Made by a program: the position numbers and the translations under genes. Below, in pieces: positions 1 through 7,422 of a stretch of 47,884 nt of DNA (positions are counted from its first letter, which is position 1; every line of letters starts with the position of its first letter). The notes beneath the pieces were generated by a model, which ran no database searches, was not told where the DNA came from, and saw nothing but the letters and a program-made list of their open reading frames with translations. The DNA is from Anaerotruncus sp. (GTDB lineage Bacteria; Bacillota; Clostridia; Oscillospirales; Ruminococcaceae): contig JAETRV010000020.1 of assembly GCA_021770005.1 (NCBI GenBank), positions 1 through 47,884 of the forward strand, written 5' to 3'.

Positions 1-2
1 CG

Positions 3-257
3 GTTACGACTTCATGGTGGGCCAAGTTCCTCGGTTATGCGGATAAAATCCCCATGGCCTATAAAGGCGGGCTAGACTACAATCTGGATAACCTCACCAA
101 ATATGTTTTCGATCAGGCAGGATCATCTATCCGGACATGGTTGGAAATCATGGACTATGATATGGGCAAGTTTGCGAGAATGGTCAATAATCGCAATCTC
201 AATATTAGGCAACAGCTGCTATTGCATCAATTGAATGTTGATTTGTCCAGTAATTGA
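3..257 (+). CDS. Hypothetical protein, C-terminal part (cut by window edge)
   Basis: The reading frame is open from base 3 to the TGA at 255-257, so this is the C-terminal 84 residues of a longer gene that starts before the window. An internal ATG at 54 exists, but the frame continues upstream without a stop and no good ribosome-binding site precedes that ATG. The visible part is mixed polar and hydrophobic (Trp-Trp near the left edge, then a helical-looking Asn/Gln/Leu-rich end) with no motif I recognise. The base composition is AT-richer than the housekeeping genes further right, which would suit accessory DNA. The function is unknown. Confidence 0.5.
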   Translation, partial: VTTSWWAKFLGYADKIPMAYKGGLDYNLDNLTKYVFDQAGSSIRTWLEIMDYDMGKFARMVNNRNLNIRQQLLLHQLNVDLSSN

Positions 258-266
258 TAGAGAAGT

Positions 267-563
267 ATGAGTAATTTTTATCATTCCAAGTATGGACTGT
301 ATGATTGCTGGAAGTGCCTTTGTGAGGTGTGTACTCGCATGGAATGTCCCAAAATGACCATGCATCATGATAAGCTACATCACTGTCTGATTATGCGCCA
401 GCGTGGATGCTGTCCAACTGTTAAGTGTGATTTTTTCACACATCAGGAAAAACGGAAAATCTTAAAGATTCGCAGACGGTACCGAAAACGAGATGCAGTT
501 ATGGAAAAGTTAGATGAGATCATGGAGAGGCTTGACAAGCTCGGGGGGAGTGATGTAAAATAA
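267..563 (+). CDS. Small Cys-rich hypothetical protein
   Basis: This 98-residue frame starts nine bases after the previous stop, suggesting a shared transcript, although the ribosome-binding site is weak. The N-terminal half has nine cysteines and several histidines (CWKCLCEVC, then MEC, and CLIMRQRGCC followed by VKC), which suggests a small zinc-binding or disulfide-rich fold. The C-terminal half is highly basic (KRKILKIRRRYRKR) and ends in an acidic/Leu heptad-like helix. Cys-rich proteins of this size occur in mobile elements of Firmicutes, but I cannot assign this one to a family. The function is unknown. Confidence 0.5.
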   Translation: MSNFYHSKYGLYDCWKCLCEVCTRMECPKMTMHHDKLHHCLIMRQRGCCPTVKCDFFTHQEKRKILKIRRRYRKRDAVMEKLDEIMERLDKLGGSDVK

Positions 564-572
564 AGACAATAG

Positions 573-600
573 ATTTCGCTAAATAAAAATTTAGCGAAAT
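573..600. repeat. 28-bp perfect palindrome upstream of the recombinase gene
   Basis: Two perfect 12-base arms (ATTTCGCTAAAT and its complement) flank an AAAA centre, giving exactly 28 bp. It lies 34 bases before the recombinase start. No T-run follows on either strand, so it is not a typical intrinsic terminator. It could be an operator, a recombination site or a hairpin ending the upstream transcript. Confidence 0.6.
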
Positions 601-634
601 TAAGGGGACCAAAAATCATCAGGAGGTTTTATAT

Positions 635-1663
635 ATGGCAGATTACCAAGATTGTCCCGATTATCTACAGGAATTCCTTTTTTACATGCTCACAATTCGT
701 GGGCGCTCCAAACGCACTGTCGATGCATACTACATTGATCTGCGCACTTTTCTGCGTTATATCAAATGTAGCAAGTACATGTCTGGAAATCTCAAAGATG
801 ATCCAGAGGCTTTTCAGCAAATTTCGATCCAAGATGTCAGTCTGGAAATGCTCCAACAAATCTCTCTTGCAGATGTATATCAATTCCTGACCTATACAAT
901 GGACCAGCGCGAAAATAACGCTAAAACCCGTTCCCGAAAAGTTTCCTCTATCCGTTCCATGTTTCAGTACCTTACGGTTAAGACCAACAAGCTCAAAACC
1001 AACCCTGTCGAAAATTTGGAGGTGCCCGCAGTAAAAAAGGCCATCCCCAAATATCTTACTTTGGAAGAAAGCCTTGATTTACTTACCCATATCGACCCAA
1101 CCAGCAAAACATATGAACGGGATTTTTGCATGGTGACGCTATTTCTGAATTGTGGGATGCGGCTTTCTGAGCTGGTAGGAATCAACCTGTCAGATATCCG
1201 TGAGGATACGATTAAGCTACTTGGGAAAGGCAACAAAGAGCGGATCGTTTATATCAACGACGCGTGTCGCCGCGCTCTGGATGCCTATTTGTCCGCCCGA
1301 AAACCGACCCCAAATGCGGTTCATAAGGATGCACTTTTTCTCTCTTCCCGTGGAACTAGACTCTCTCCTCGGCGGGTAGAACAGATTATTGAACAATGTC
1401 TGAAACAGGCGGGCCTTTCGGGACAAGGATACTCTCCGCATAAACTCCGTCATACAGCCGCCACTTTGATGTACCAACATGGCAATGTAGATATCCGTGT
1501 GCTAAAGGAAATTTTGGGGCATGTCAGCCTTTCGACCACAGAAATCTATACACACCTTTCCAATCAGCAGATGGAAGATGCGGCTCAAAGCTCCCCTCTT
1601 TCTACGGTCAAGCCCATGAGAAAGCCTAAGGCCCCAAAGATTACCCATTCAGAAGAGAAATAA
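635..1663 (+). CDS. xerD: Tyrosine recombinase XerC/XerD-like
   Basis: This is a site-specific DNA recombinase of the tyrosine integrase family, 342 residues. The N-terminal SAM-like DNA-binding domain covers about residues 8-115, with an extra insert around 45-80 that makes it longer than Bacillus XerD (about 296). The catalytic domain shows Arg176 (GMRLSEL), Lys198/Lys201, His269-x-x-Arg272, His296 (ILGH) and the nucleophile Tyr305. A strong AGGAGG lies ten bases before the ATG. The downstream convergent neighbour is spoIIM. In Bacillus subtilis spoIIM and xerD (ripX) are also close, which supports a housekeeping chromosome-dimer-resolution role. I cannot decide XerC against XerD, or exclude an integrase, from sequence alone. 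The 3' end overlaps spoIIM by 15 bases. Confidence 0.85.
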   Translation: MADYQDCPDYLQEFLFYMLTIRGRSKRTVDAYYIDLRTFLRYIKCSKYMSGNLKDDPEAFQQISIQDVSLEMLQQISLADVYQFLTYTMDQRENNAKTRSRKVSSIRSMFQYLTVKTNKLKTNPVENLEVPAVKKAIPKYLTLEESLDLLTHIDPTSKTYERDFCMVTLFLNCGMRLSELVGINLSDIREDTIKLLGKGNKERIVYINDACRRALDAYLSARKPTPNAVHKDALFLSSRGTRLSPRRVEQIIEQCLKQAGLSGQGYSPHKLRHTAATLMYQHGNVDIRVLKEILGHVSLSTTEIYTHLSNQQMEDAAQSSPLSTVKPMRKPKAPKITHSEEK

Positions 1664-2329
1664 CCCGCCCAACTTATAACAGAGCAAAGCATCTACCAGA
1701 GCGATCATTCCACAGATTGCAACGAATAAAATGAATTTGATACAATAACGTTGCATCCTGTTGAGTTCTGTTTTTTCACCGTTCGGAAGTGTTGATCGAA
1801 ACAGATGGATTGACATTTTAAGGGATACCTTCCCTGCCGCAATCAGCAACAATGCACCGAAATAAATGGTAGGCATCAGAAGAAGAAACGCATACGGCAC
1901 TGCTGCACTGCCATATTGCGCATAAAGCATCCCCAAAGAAAACCCATATCCCAGCCCTTTAAACAGTAGAGCCAGAAAAACGACTGGCTGAGCAACTGTG
2001 CAAAGACCACAAAAAAACAAAACCAGCAGGGACGAAAATAAAGAAAGAAACGTGGAAAGCGCGATATTGGAAAAGCTCTGTATCTGCCGCTGTCCGACAT
2101 ACCCTCCAATCACAGTTTGTAATGCTCGGAGGGTTTCTTCTGTCGCATGGCTAATAAGCAGGGTTCCCGCAAGCACCCCTGTCAGAAACACCCCTTCCAG
2201 CAGATAAAAGAACAGCTTTCTTTTAGAAAGCATAAAAGATGGCCGCGAGACAAACGCCCCCTGTTCTGAAGCGCTCCCCGCGGCTCTTGTTCGAAATAAG
2301 TTTCGCCAATCCGTTGCTGTGATATACAT
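1649..2329 (-). CDS. spoIIM: Stage II sporulation protein M
   Basis: This is an integral membrane protein of about 226 residues (Bacillus SpoIIM is about 214). It has five or six hydrophobic segments, starting with FFYLLEGVFLTGVLAGTLL after a polar cytoplasmic N-terminus. SpoIIM works with SpoIID and SpoIIP in septal peptidoglycan hydrolysis during engulfment of the forespore. The family is recognised from the overall segment pattern and the Gly-rich FKGLGYGFSLGM stretch. An ATG three codons earlier (2338) is also possible, but the AAAGG sits directly against it, so I prefer the second ATG at 2329. It lies 58 bases after scfB on the same strand and may be read through from it. Confidence 0.85.
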   Translation of the reverse strand: MYITATDWRNLFRTRAAGSASEQGAFVSRPSFMLSKRKLFFYLLEGVFLTGVLAGTLLISHATEETLRALQTVIGGYVGQRQIQSFSNIALSTFLSLFSSLLVLFFCGLCTVAQPVVFLALLFKGLGYGFSLGMLYAQYGSAAVPYAFLLLMPTIYFGALLLIAAGKVSLKMSIHLFRSTLPNGEKTELNRMQRYCIKFILFVAICGMIALVDALLCYKLGGLFLF

Positions 2330-2387
2330 TTCAGCCATCCTTTCTGTAACAGTTCCTCTAAGAAAGGATATGCTATATGCACCGCAC

Positions 2388-3764
2388 TTATGCCTGCTCT
2401 GCCAGTGCGGCTTTTATCATGATCGCACACTCTACCCGTTTCTTCTCTAGCTCACAGGAAAGTGTATGCGGCTTTAGAATATCTCCGCGATATTGCATAC
2501 TGTTTGCGTTGCATCCGCCCGAACAGTAAAACTTTGCCCAGCAATGTCTGCACTCCTCTTTGCCATAAACGGTCGCCGCCGCAAATTGTGCCTTCCGCTC
2601 CTGATCGAGTGATTGGTCGAATACGTTACCCATCTTCCAGTCATCGTGTCCGACAAACTGATGGCAGGGGTAAACATCTCCATCGGGTGTGACCGCCACA
2701 TATTCATTGCCGCAGCCACAGCCCCGCAACCGCTTAATTGCGCAGGGCCCCTGATCGAGGTCTATCATAAAATGGAAAAAATTGAACTCTTTTTCGGTCC
2801 CAGCCCGCTCGATCATAATGTTTGCCAACCGCTCATACTCGGCGAACACCTCCGGTAGATCCTCTTCTGTCAATGCATAAGGAGCGGACGGGTCCGCGAC
2901 CACAGGTTCAACAGAGATCTGATCGAATCCCATCTCATTCAAATGTAGAACATCCTCTGCAAAGTCCTTGTTATACCGCGTGAAGGTGCCCCGAACATAA
3001 TATTGGTCAAATGCCCCATTTCTGCGGGCTTTTTCGAGCTTCTGGAATTTCGGCATAATCGTATCATAGCAGCCCCGTCCATCCACACGCGCACGCACAC
3101 GGTCATTGACTTCCCGGCGTCCATCAATCGAGAGGACGACGTTGGACATCTCACGATTGATAAAGTCAATTTTATCGTCGTCCAGCAAAACGCCATTCGT
3201 CGTGATCGTGAATCGGAACAGCTTATTATGGGGCTTTTCCTGTGCACGAGCATATTCCACAACCTGCTTTACCACGTCAAAATTCATCAACGGTTCTCCG
3301 CCAAAGAAATCCAGCTCGAGATTATGCCGGCCTTGAGAATGGTTGATTAGGTAGTCAATCGCCGCCTTCCCCACCTCAAACGACATGAGCTGGCGGTGCC
3401 CCATATATTCACCAGTATCTGCAAAGCAATACTGGCAGCGGAGGTTACAGTCATGCGCGATATGCAGGCACATTGCTTTGACCGGTGACGGCGTCATCAT
3501 CTTCGCAAACCTGTCATAATCGTCCACAGAAAAAAGCTGGTCTGCCTGATGCAGCGAGACGATCTCCGCATAGGTTTCGCGGATATCCGCTTCCGGATAG
3601 CAGCCGGACCACTTATCCACGATCTGTTGCGGACAGTGCTCCGTCAGATGTGCTTCGTCCACATCATCCAACAGATCGTAAAACAGCTTGTCCACCAGAT
3701 GTACAGCGCCGCTGTTGACATCCAGCACAATGTAATATCCATTTAATTGGTATTTATGTATCAT
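2388..3764 (-). CDS. scfB: SCIFF peptide radical SAM maturase
   Basis: This 458-residue radical SAM enzyme installs thioether cross-links on the SCIFF precursor encoded just upstream. The N-terminal 90 residues form the peptide-recognition region. The radical SAM cluster motif is Cys106-x3-Cys110-x2-Cys113 (CNLRCQYC). The SAM-binding FFGGEPLMNF follows. The C-terminal SPASM region has many cysteines (GPC, GCGC, YPC, CRHCWAKFYCSGGC and a final SC) for auxiliary Fe-S clusters. The pairing with a six-Cys peptide is diagnostic of the scf (ranthipeptide) family. The start has AAAGGG six bases upstream. A hairpin in the 75-base gap after scfA could lower maturase expression relative to the peptide. 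Confidence 0.95.
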   Translation of the reverse strand: MIHKYQLNGYYIVLDVNSGAVHLVDKLFYDLLDDVDEAHLTEHCPQQIVDKWSGCYPEADIRETYAEIVSLHQADQLFSVDDYDRFAKMMTPSPVKAMCLHIAHDCNLRCQYCFADTGEYMGHRQLMSFEVGKAAIDYLINHSQGRHNLELDFFGGEPLMNFDVVKQVVEYARAQEKPHNKLFRFTITTNGVLLDDDKIDFINREMSNVVLSIDGRREVNDRVRARVDGRGCYDTIMPKFQKLEKARRNGAFDQYYVRGTFTRYNKDFAEDVLHLNEMGFDQISVEPVVADPSAPYALTEEDLPEVFAEYERLANIMIERAGTEKEFNFFHFMIDLDQGPCAIKRLRGCGCGNEYVAVTPDGDVYPCHQFVGHDDWKMGNVFDQSLDQERKAQFAAATVYGKEECRHCWAKFYCSGGCNANSMQYRGDILKPHTLSCELEKKRVECAIMIKAALAEQA

Positions 3765-3792
3765 AGAACCCTTTCCCCAACACCGAAACGAA

Positions 3793-3820
3793 ATAGGGCA
3801 GCCGCAATTAGCTGCCCTAT
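3793..3820 (-). terminator. Hairpin between scfA and scfB
   Basis: A perfect 10-bp stem (ATAGGGCAGC / GCTGCCCTAT) with an 8-base loop lies between the SCIFF peptide gene and its maturase. The bases after it on the minus strand (TTCGTTTCGG) are only partly T-rich, so it is more likely a leaky attenuator or an mRNA-stabilising end than a full terminator. Confidence 0.55.
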
Positions 3821-3839
3821 CATTGTCCCGTTGATTTCT

Positions 3840-3986
3840 TTATTTCTGTTTCCGCTCACATTTCTGGTTCGCAACTGTGCAGGAAGTTTTGCAAGCAGAC
3901 TGGCAGGACGCCTGGCACTCCCCACAGCCGCCTTTTACAGCAGACTCCTTCAGATTCGCATGATTGATCGTTTTCACATGTTTCAT
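3840..3986 (-). CDS. scfA: SCIFF ranthipeptide precursor (six Cys in forty-five)
   Basis: This 48-residue peptide begins MKHVKTINHANLKESA and continues into a core with six cysteines (GGC, GEC, ASC, SAC, TSC, QKC), the defining SCIFF pattern. It is the substrate of the adjacent radical SAM enzyme, which links Cys sulfurs to partner residues by thioether bonds. I chose the ATG at 3986 rather than an upstream in-frame start at 4073, because AGAGGA sits eight bases before it and the family always starts MKH. A promoter lies about 125 bases upstream. SCIFF peptides are found across Clostridia. Their role is not settled, though signalling has been proposed. Confidence 0.96.
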   Translation of the reverse strand: MKHVKTINHANLKESAVKGGCGECQASCQSACKTSCTVANQKCERKQK

Positions 3987-4109
3987 AATCCAATTCCTCT
4001 TTTCTTTGAGATTTCCAAATGCTAAGATCACAAACTTGATTTGGCAGCATCGGCCACCGTGACAGATAACCATCCGCCTGTCTGGCAGGCCAAAACCCAG
4101 TACGATGCT

Positions 4110-4137
4110 ATTATACCATAGATTCCGACAAATTCAA
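4110..4137 (-). promoter_or_regulatory. Promoter for scfA
   Basis: On the minus strand TTGAAT (4132-4137) and a perfect TATAAT (4110-4115) are 16 bases apart, with the start of scfA about 125 bases downstream. The long leader contains a GC-rich inverted repeat (GCCTG...CAGGC). Confidence 0.65.
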
Positions 4138-4142
4138 TCGGT

Positions 4143-4541
4143 TCAACGGAACTTTTTCCGCTTATTGACCCCGATCACCCCACCCAATGCGGAAGCAAAC
4201 AGCACAGCTGCCAGCTTTGTGAGTGCCACCGCACAGAAGTCCGGGCCATTCACCGTAAGGTTCGTAAATGCGAGTAATAAAAACATACAGACTCCGCAGC
4301 AAACCCCCACCAGCATCCCCCGTTCCCGGGAAAAGGCGGCGCTGACATATCCGGAAACCAAACCGCCCAACACAAACGTCAGCGTTGCAACGAAAGTAAC
4401 CAATACCTGTGGCAGGTCGCGGAACTGCATAACCACCGACATCAAAATCAACAACAGAAAACAGGCAACCGTCCCGGCTACGATCCCATAAGCCACCGGA
4501 CGAAAAAACCGTTTGATCCCGTACATATCAGGCTGTTTCAT
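4143..4541 (-). CDS. TIGR04086-type small membrane protein
   Basis: This 132-residue protein has four predicted membrane segments: GIVAGTVACFLLLILMSVV, TFVATLTFVLGGLVSGYVSAA, MLVGVCCGVCMFLLLAF and VALTKLAAVLFASALGGVIGV. It ends in a basic KRKKFR tail. The Gly-rich segments and the position between yajC and scfA match a family that repeatedly accompanies SCIFF genes (TIGR04086). It may relate to SCIFF export or may simply be a conserved neighbour. Its biochemical function is unknown. AGGGGGAA precedes the ATG by six bases. The gene ends over the scfA promoter, so scfA probably has its own start of transcription. Confidence 0.75.
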   Translation of the reverse strand: MKQPDMYGIKRFFRPVAYGIVAGTVACFLLLILMSVVMQFRDLPQVLVTFVATLTFVLGGLVSGYVSAAFSRERGMLVGVCCGVCMFLLLAFTNLTVNGPDFCAVALTKLAAVLFASALGGVIGVNKRKKFR

Positions 4542-4602
4542 ACCAATTCCCCCTTTTTAATCAGGGTATTCAGCCGGACGCCTGGATATGCCTTTTCCCT
4601 AT

Positions 4603-4908
4603 TTATTTGGATTTGGAAGAAGTTTTCTCGTGCGCAGTGTTGTTCATCTGAACAGCCCAGCGAGTGATTCGAATTTTGCTGCGGTCAGAGCCGGTTTCGA
4701 TCACAAGATGATCTTCCCGCATCGAAACAACCGTACCGATAATGCCGCCCACAGTGATGATCTCATCCCCCACCTCGAGGCTGTTGCGCATCTCCTGTGT
4801 CTCTTTTTCACGTTTTTTCTGCGGCCGGATCAGGAAAAAATAAAAGACCACCAGGATCAGAACCATTGGAATAAATGTTTGTATCATGGCTGCTGTGTTT
4901 TCGTTCAT
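4603..4908 (-). CDS. yajC: Preprotein translocase subunit YajC
   Basis: YajC is a small accessory subunit of the Sec translocon with SecDF. This one is 101 residues: one N-terminal membrane helix (FIPMVLILVVFYFFLIRPQKK) followed by the family's hallmark RPQKKREKE and a small beta-rich domain (LEVGDEIITVGGIIGTV). I start it at 4908 rather than at an upstream in-frame start at 4986, because GAGGT lies eight bases before this ATG and the family starts just ahead of the helix. It heads the yajC-TIGR04086-scfA-scfB run that is common in Clostridia. Confidence 0.92.
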   Translation of the reverse strand: MNENTAAMIQTFIPMVLILVVFYFFLIRPQKKREKETQEMRNSLEVGDEIITVGGIIGTVVSMREDHLVIETGSDRSKIRITRWAVQMNNTAHEKTSSKSK

Positions 4909-4957
4909 ACGAAATACCTCCAAAATCTCTTCCCCGTTGAAACAGGGTACTTTTGTC

Positions 4958-4986
4958 ATTATACCGTTTTTTATACCACTACGCAA
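4958..4986 (-). promoter_or_regulatory. Promoter for yajC
   Basis: On the minus strand TTGCGT (4981-4986) and TATAAT (4958-4963) are exactly 17 bases apart, about 50 bases before the yajC start codon. Confidence 0.65.
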
Positions 4987-5114
4987 GTCCCCTTTTGAAA
5001 TTCTGCCGAAACTTGCATTTTAGGGGGATTTGGAGTATGATAAATTCCTGAGATTTACTGCGGTTCTGAATGAACCGTTCTTCAGTCAGGTTTATGAAGG
5101 AGGATGTTCCAAAT

Positions 5115-5981
5115 ATGGCCACCAGAAATGTCGAACGGCGTGCGATCCTGCTCATGGCAATCTGCGCATCGCTCTGGAGCATTGCAGGTATTTTTATCAA
5201 GCTGATCCCCTGGCACCCACTGACCATCGCCGGGGCGCGCAGCCTGCTTTCTGCGGGCTGTATGGCGGTTTATCTGAGGGCTTGCCGGATGCATCTACGG
5301 ATCAACCGGACTTCCCTTGTAAGCGGGCTGTTCACCTGCCTGACCTTTCTCGGTTTTGTCACCGCTAACAAATATACGACCGCTGCAAATGCGATTGTTC
5401 TCCAGTTCACCGCACCGGTTTTTATCCTGATCCTGTCGGCGATCTTTCTCAAGCAGCGGTTTGCGCGGGCAGACCTGATTACCGTTTTTCTAACCCTTTG
5501 CGGCATCTCGCTCTTCTTTTTTGACCAGCTAGCTCCGGGCAGCCTCTTTGGAAACCTCTGCGCAATTTTCGCCGGATTGATGATGGCCTGCATGTTTCTG
5601 CTGACCGGTTACACCGATCCCGAAAGCCGGATGAGCGGATTGCTGCTTGGGCATCTATTCACTGCGGTTGTGGGACTCCCCGCCGCCCTCTTTACCGAGA
5701 CCCCGCTGAACCCTATCGCTATAGGCAGCATCCTTGTGCTGGGCATTGTGCAGCTTGGTATCCCCTATGTGCTCTACGGCATTGCGGTCAAAGACTGCCC
5801 GCCGCTTGTCTGTTCGCTGCTCTCGGCGATCGAACCATTGCTCAATCCGGTTTGGGTCTTTCTCTTCACCGGAGAGGCGCCCGGCGTCTTTGCTTTGCTC
5901 GGCGGTGCATTGGTCATTATCACCATTACAGTTTGGTGTGTGTGGCGGGATCATAGGGTCGCCGCTGGTAATTCTGTTTAA
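5115..5981 (+). CDS. EamA/DMT-superfamily transporter
   Basis: This is a drug/metabolite-type transporter of 288 residues with ten predicted membrane helices arranged as two EamA repeats (about residues 10-140 and 150-280). The first repeat has the typical ASLWSIAGIFIKL start and the second ends in a TIEP-like SAIEPLLNPVWVFLFTGE segment. It likely exports or imports a small metabolite across the cytoplasmic membrane. The substrate cannot be told from sequence. GGAGG sits about ten bases before the ATG at 5115, whereas an upstream in-frame ATG at 5070 has none. It overlaps the convergent regulator gene by four bases. Confidence 0.85.
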   Translation: MATRNVERRAILLMAICASLWSIAGIFIKLIPWHPLTIAGARSLLSAGCMAVYLRACRMHLRINRTSLVSGLFTCLTFLGFVTANKYTTAANAIVLQFTAPVFILILSAIFLKQRFARADLITVFLTLCGISLFFFDQLAPGSLFGNLCAIFAGLMMACMFLLTGYTDPESRMSGLLLGHLFTAVVGLPAALFTETPLNPIAIGSILVLGIVQLGIPYVLYGIAVKDCPPLVCSLLSAIEPLLNPVWVFLFTGEAPGVFALLGGALVIITITVWCVWRDHRVAAGNSV

Positions 5982-6445
5982 GAGCTTGTTTCTGGTAAGT
6001 TGTTTTGATTCCACATCTGTCCTAAGATGTCTTTCAGCACCAAAAATGAATCCAGATCATTATACCCGTACTCTATTTTCAGACGGTCCTGCAATTCTTC
6101 TAATGGCGTGATGTAATCCTGAATCCTGACTCTCTGTCGATAGGTGGTTAAAACCGGATATTTTTTACCCCACATCTCTGTCCAGTTGATCTTTAACTGC
6201 TTTTCTTGGTCTGAGGTCTCAATGAAGCGTTCTATTTCCTGTAAATCAGGATCAAATTCTATTAGTTCATCCAGAGTCAGATGATATAATACCGCCATCC
6301 TTTTCGATTGGCAGATGTCCGGAAGTGTTTCATCCAGTTCCCATTTGGAAATGGTCTGGCGGCTGACACCCAATTTTTCTGCAACCTCCTCCTGTGAGAA
6401 CCCGCTCTTTTTCCTTGCCTGAAACAAGCTGCTTCCCAAACTCAT
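5978..6445 (-). CDS. XRE-family transcriptional regulator
   Basis: This is a DNA-binding protein of 155 residues. An HTH_3/Cro-CI domain occupies residues 1-65 (LFQARKKSGFSQEEVAEKL, then VSRQTISKWE as recognition helix). About 90 residues with no recognised domain follow, rich in charged and aromatic residues. GGGAGG seven bases before the ATG at 6445 decides the start over an upstream one at 6484. It is convergent with the EamA transporter and divergent from the ackA transcript, so those are the obvious candidate targets, but no operator is evident. The regulon is unknown. Confidence 0.8.
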   Translation of the reverse strand: MSLGSSLFQARKKSGFSQEEVAEKLGVSRQTISKWELDETLPDICQSKRMAVLYHLTLDELIEFDPDLQEIERFIETSDQEKQLKINWTEMWGKKYPVLTTYRQRVRIQDYITPLEELQDRLKIEYGYNDLDSFLVLKDILGQMWNQNNLPETSS

Positions 6446-6592
6446 AAAAGAAACCTCCCTAAATTCTAAGATTATCCTCATCATACCTGTTATATGGGAA
6501 AAAATCTACCAACCAGCTGTTACAATTATGCGCACTTTTTTAACATTTTTAAAAACCATCTTTCCGGCTGGAAAAGATAGGACGAATCCCCG

Positions 6593-6621
6593 TTGACTGT
6601 TGCGGTGAATTGTTGTATAAT
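6593..6621 (+). promoter_or_regulatory. Promoter for the F420-ligase-like/ackA transcript
   Basis: TTGACT (6593-6598) and a perfect TATAAT (6616-6621) are separated by 17 bases, about 70 bases ahead of the first start codon. The rest of 6446-6692 shows no other clear structure. Confidence 0.75.
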
Positions 6622-6692
6622 TTTCAGGGAAAACTTTCAAAAGAAAGCGACTAAGAAATCTACGATTTATTGAGATAAGGCGGGATATACAA

Positions 6693-7409
6693 ATGCCAAA
6701 CGAGGAAAACCAGGGGGCTGGCTATGTAGTCAACCCCGAAAAGAACGAGACGATTACAGTGGATGGGGTGGAATACCGCCGTCTTTGTATCAAAACCCAT
6801 GTCATCACCGATCAGGATAACATCGTCGAGGTGGCCGACCAATACGCCTCTCCGCTCGTGCAGGAAGGCGATATTCTTTTTATCACCGAAAAAGCGGTGG
6901 CCTGTACCCAAAAGCGCGCCATCCCGATCGACCAGATCCATCCGCGCCCGCTCGCCCGCTTCCTAAGCCGGTTTGTGCTGCGTACTCCCTATGGGATCGG
7001 GCTGGCGATGCCCGAAACGATGGAAATGGCGCTTCAGGAATGCGGCACCATCCGTATCCTCTTTGCGGCGGCAGTCTCAGCTGTTGGAAAACTATTCGGG
7101 ATCCGTGGTTGGTTCTACAACATCGCGGGTTATAAAGCACGCAGCATTGATGGCCCGTGTGATTTCACCCTGCCACCCTACAACCATTATGTTGTGCTCG
7201 GCCCGGACAAGCCGGACCAAGCGGCGGCAGACATCTCCAAAAAAGTGGGGGTACAGGTCGCTATTACTGACATCAACGATCTCGAGGGCCAGATTCTCGG
7301 GACATCCGACCGGAGCATGGACCGCGACCTGCTCTGTAAAATCCTCAAGGACAACCCCCTTGGCCAGTGTAGTGAGCAAACCCCTATGGGTATCATAAGA
7401 CGTGTGTAA
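6693..7409 (+). CDS. Coenzyme F420-0:L-glutamate ligase-like protein
   Basis: This 238-residue protein resembles the CofE/FbiB gamma-glutamyl ligase fold (F420_ligase domain). It has a beta-rich start with VQEGDILFITEKAVA, then Pro/Arg-rich HPRPLARFLS, a Gly-rich middle, and ITDINDLEGQILG near the C-terminus. Authentic CofE adds glutamates to coenzyme F420. Clostridia of this kind are not known to make F420 and nothing else in the window belongs to that pathway, so the substrate is probably different. It sits 13 bases before ackA on the same strand. The ribosome-binding site is weak (AAGGCGG). Homologues in Firmicutes are usually annotated only by domain. Confidence 0.65.
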   Translation: MPNEENQGAGYVVNPEKNETITVDGVEYRRLCIKTHVITDQDNIVEVADQYASPLVQEGDILFITEKAVACTQKRAIPIDQIHPRPLARFLSRFVLRTPYGIGLAMPETMEMALQECGTIRILFAAAVSAVGKLFGIRGWFYNIAGYKARSIDGPCDFTLPPYNHYVVLGPDKPDQAAADISKKVGVQVAITDINDLEGQILGTSDRSMDRDLLCKILKDNPLGQCSEQTPMGIIRRV

Positions 7410-7422
7410 GGAGAGATTAAGA

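Noticed and set aside
635-1663. Phage or conjugative-element integrase
   Set aside because: The layout resembles housekeeping XerC/D, the neighbour is spoIIM as in Bacillus, and no excisionase or phage genes are seen. It remains possible because the left flank is accessory-like.
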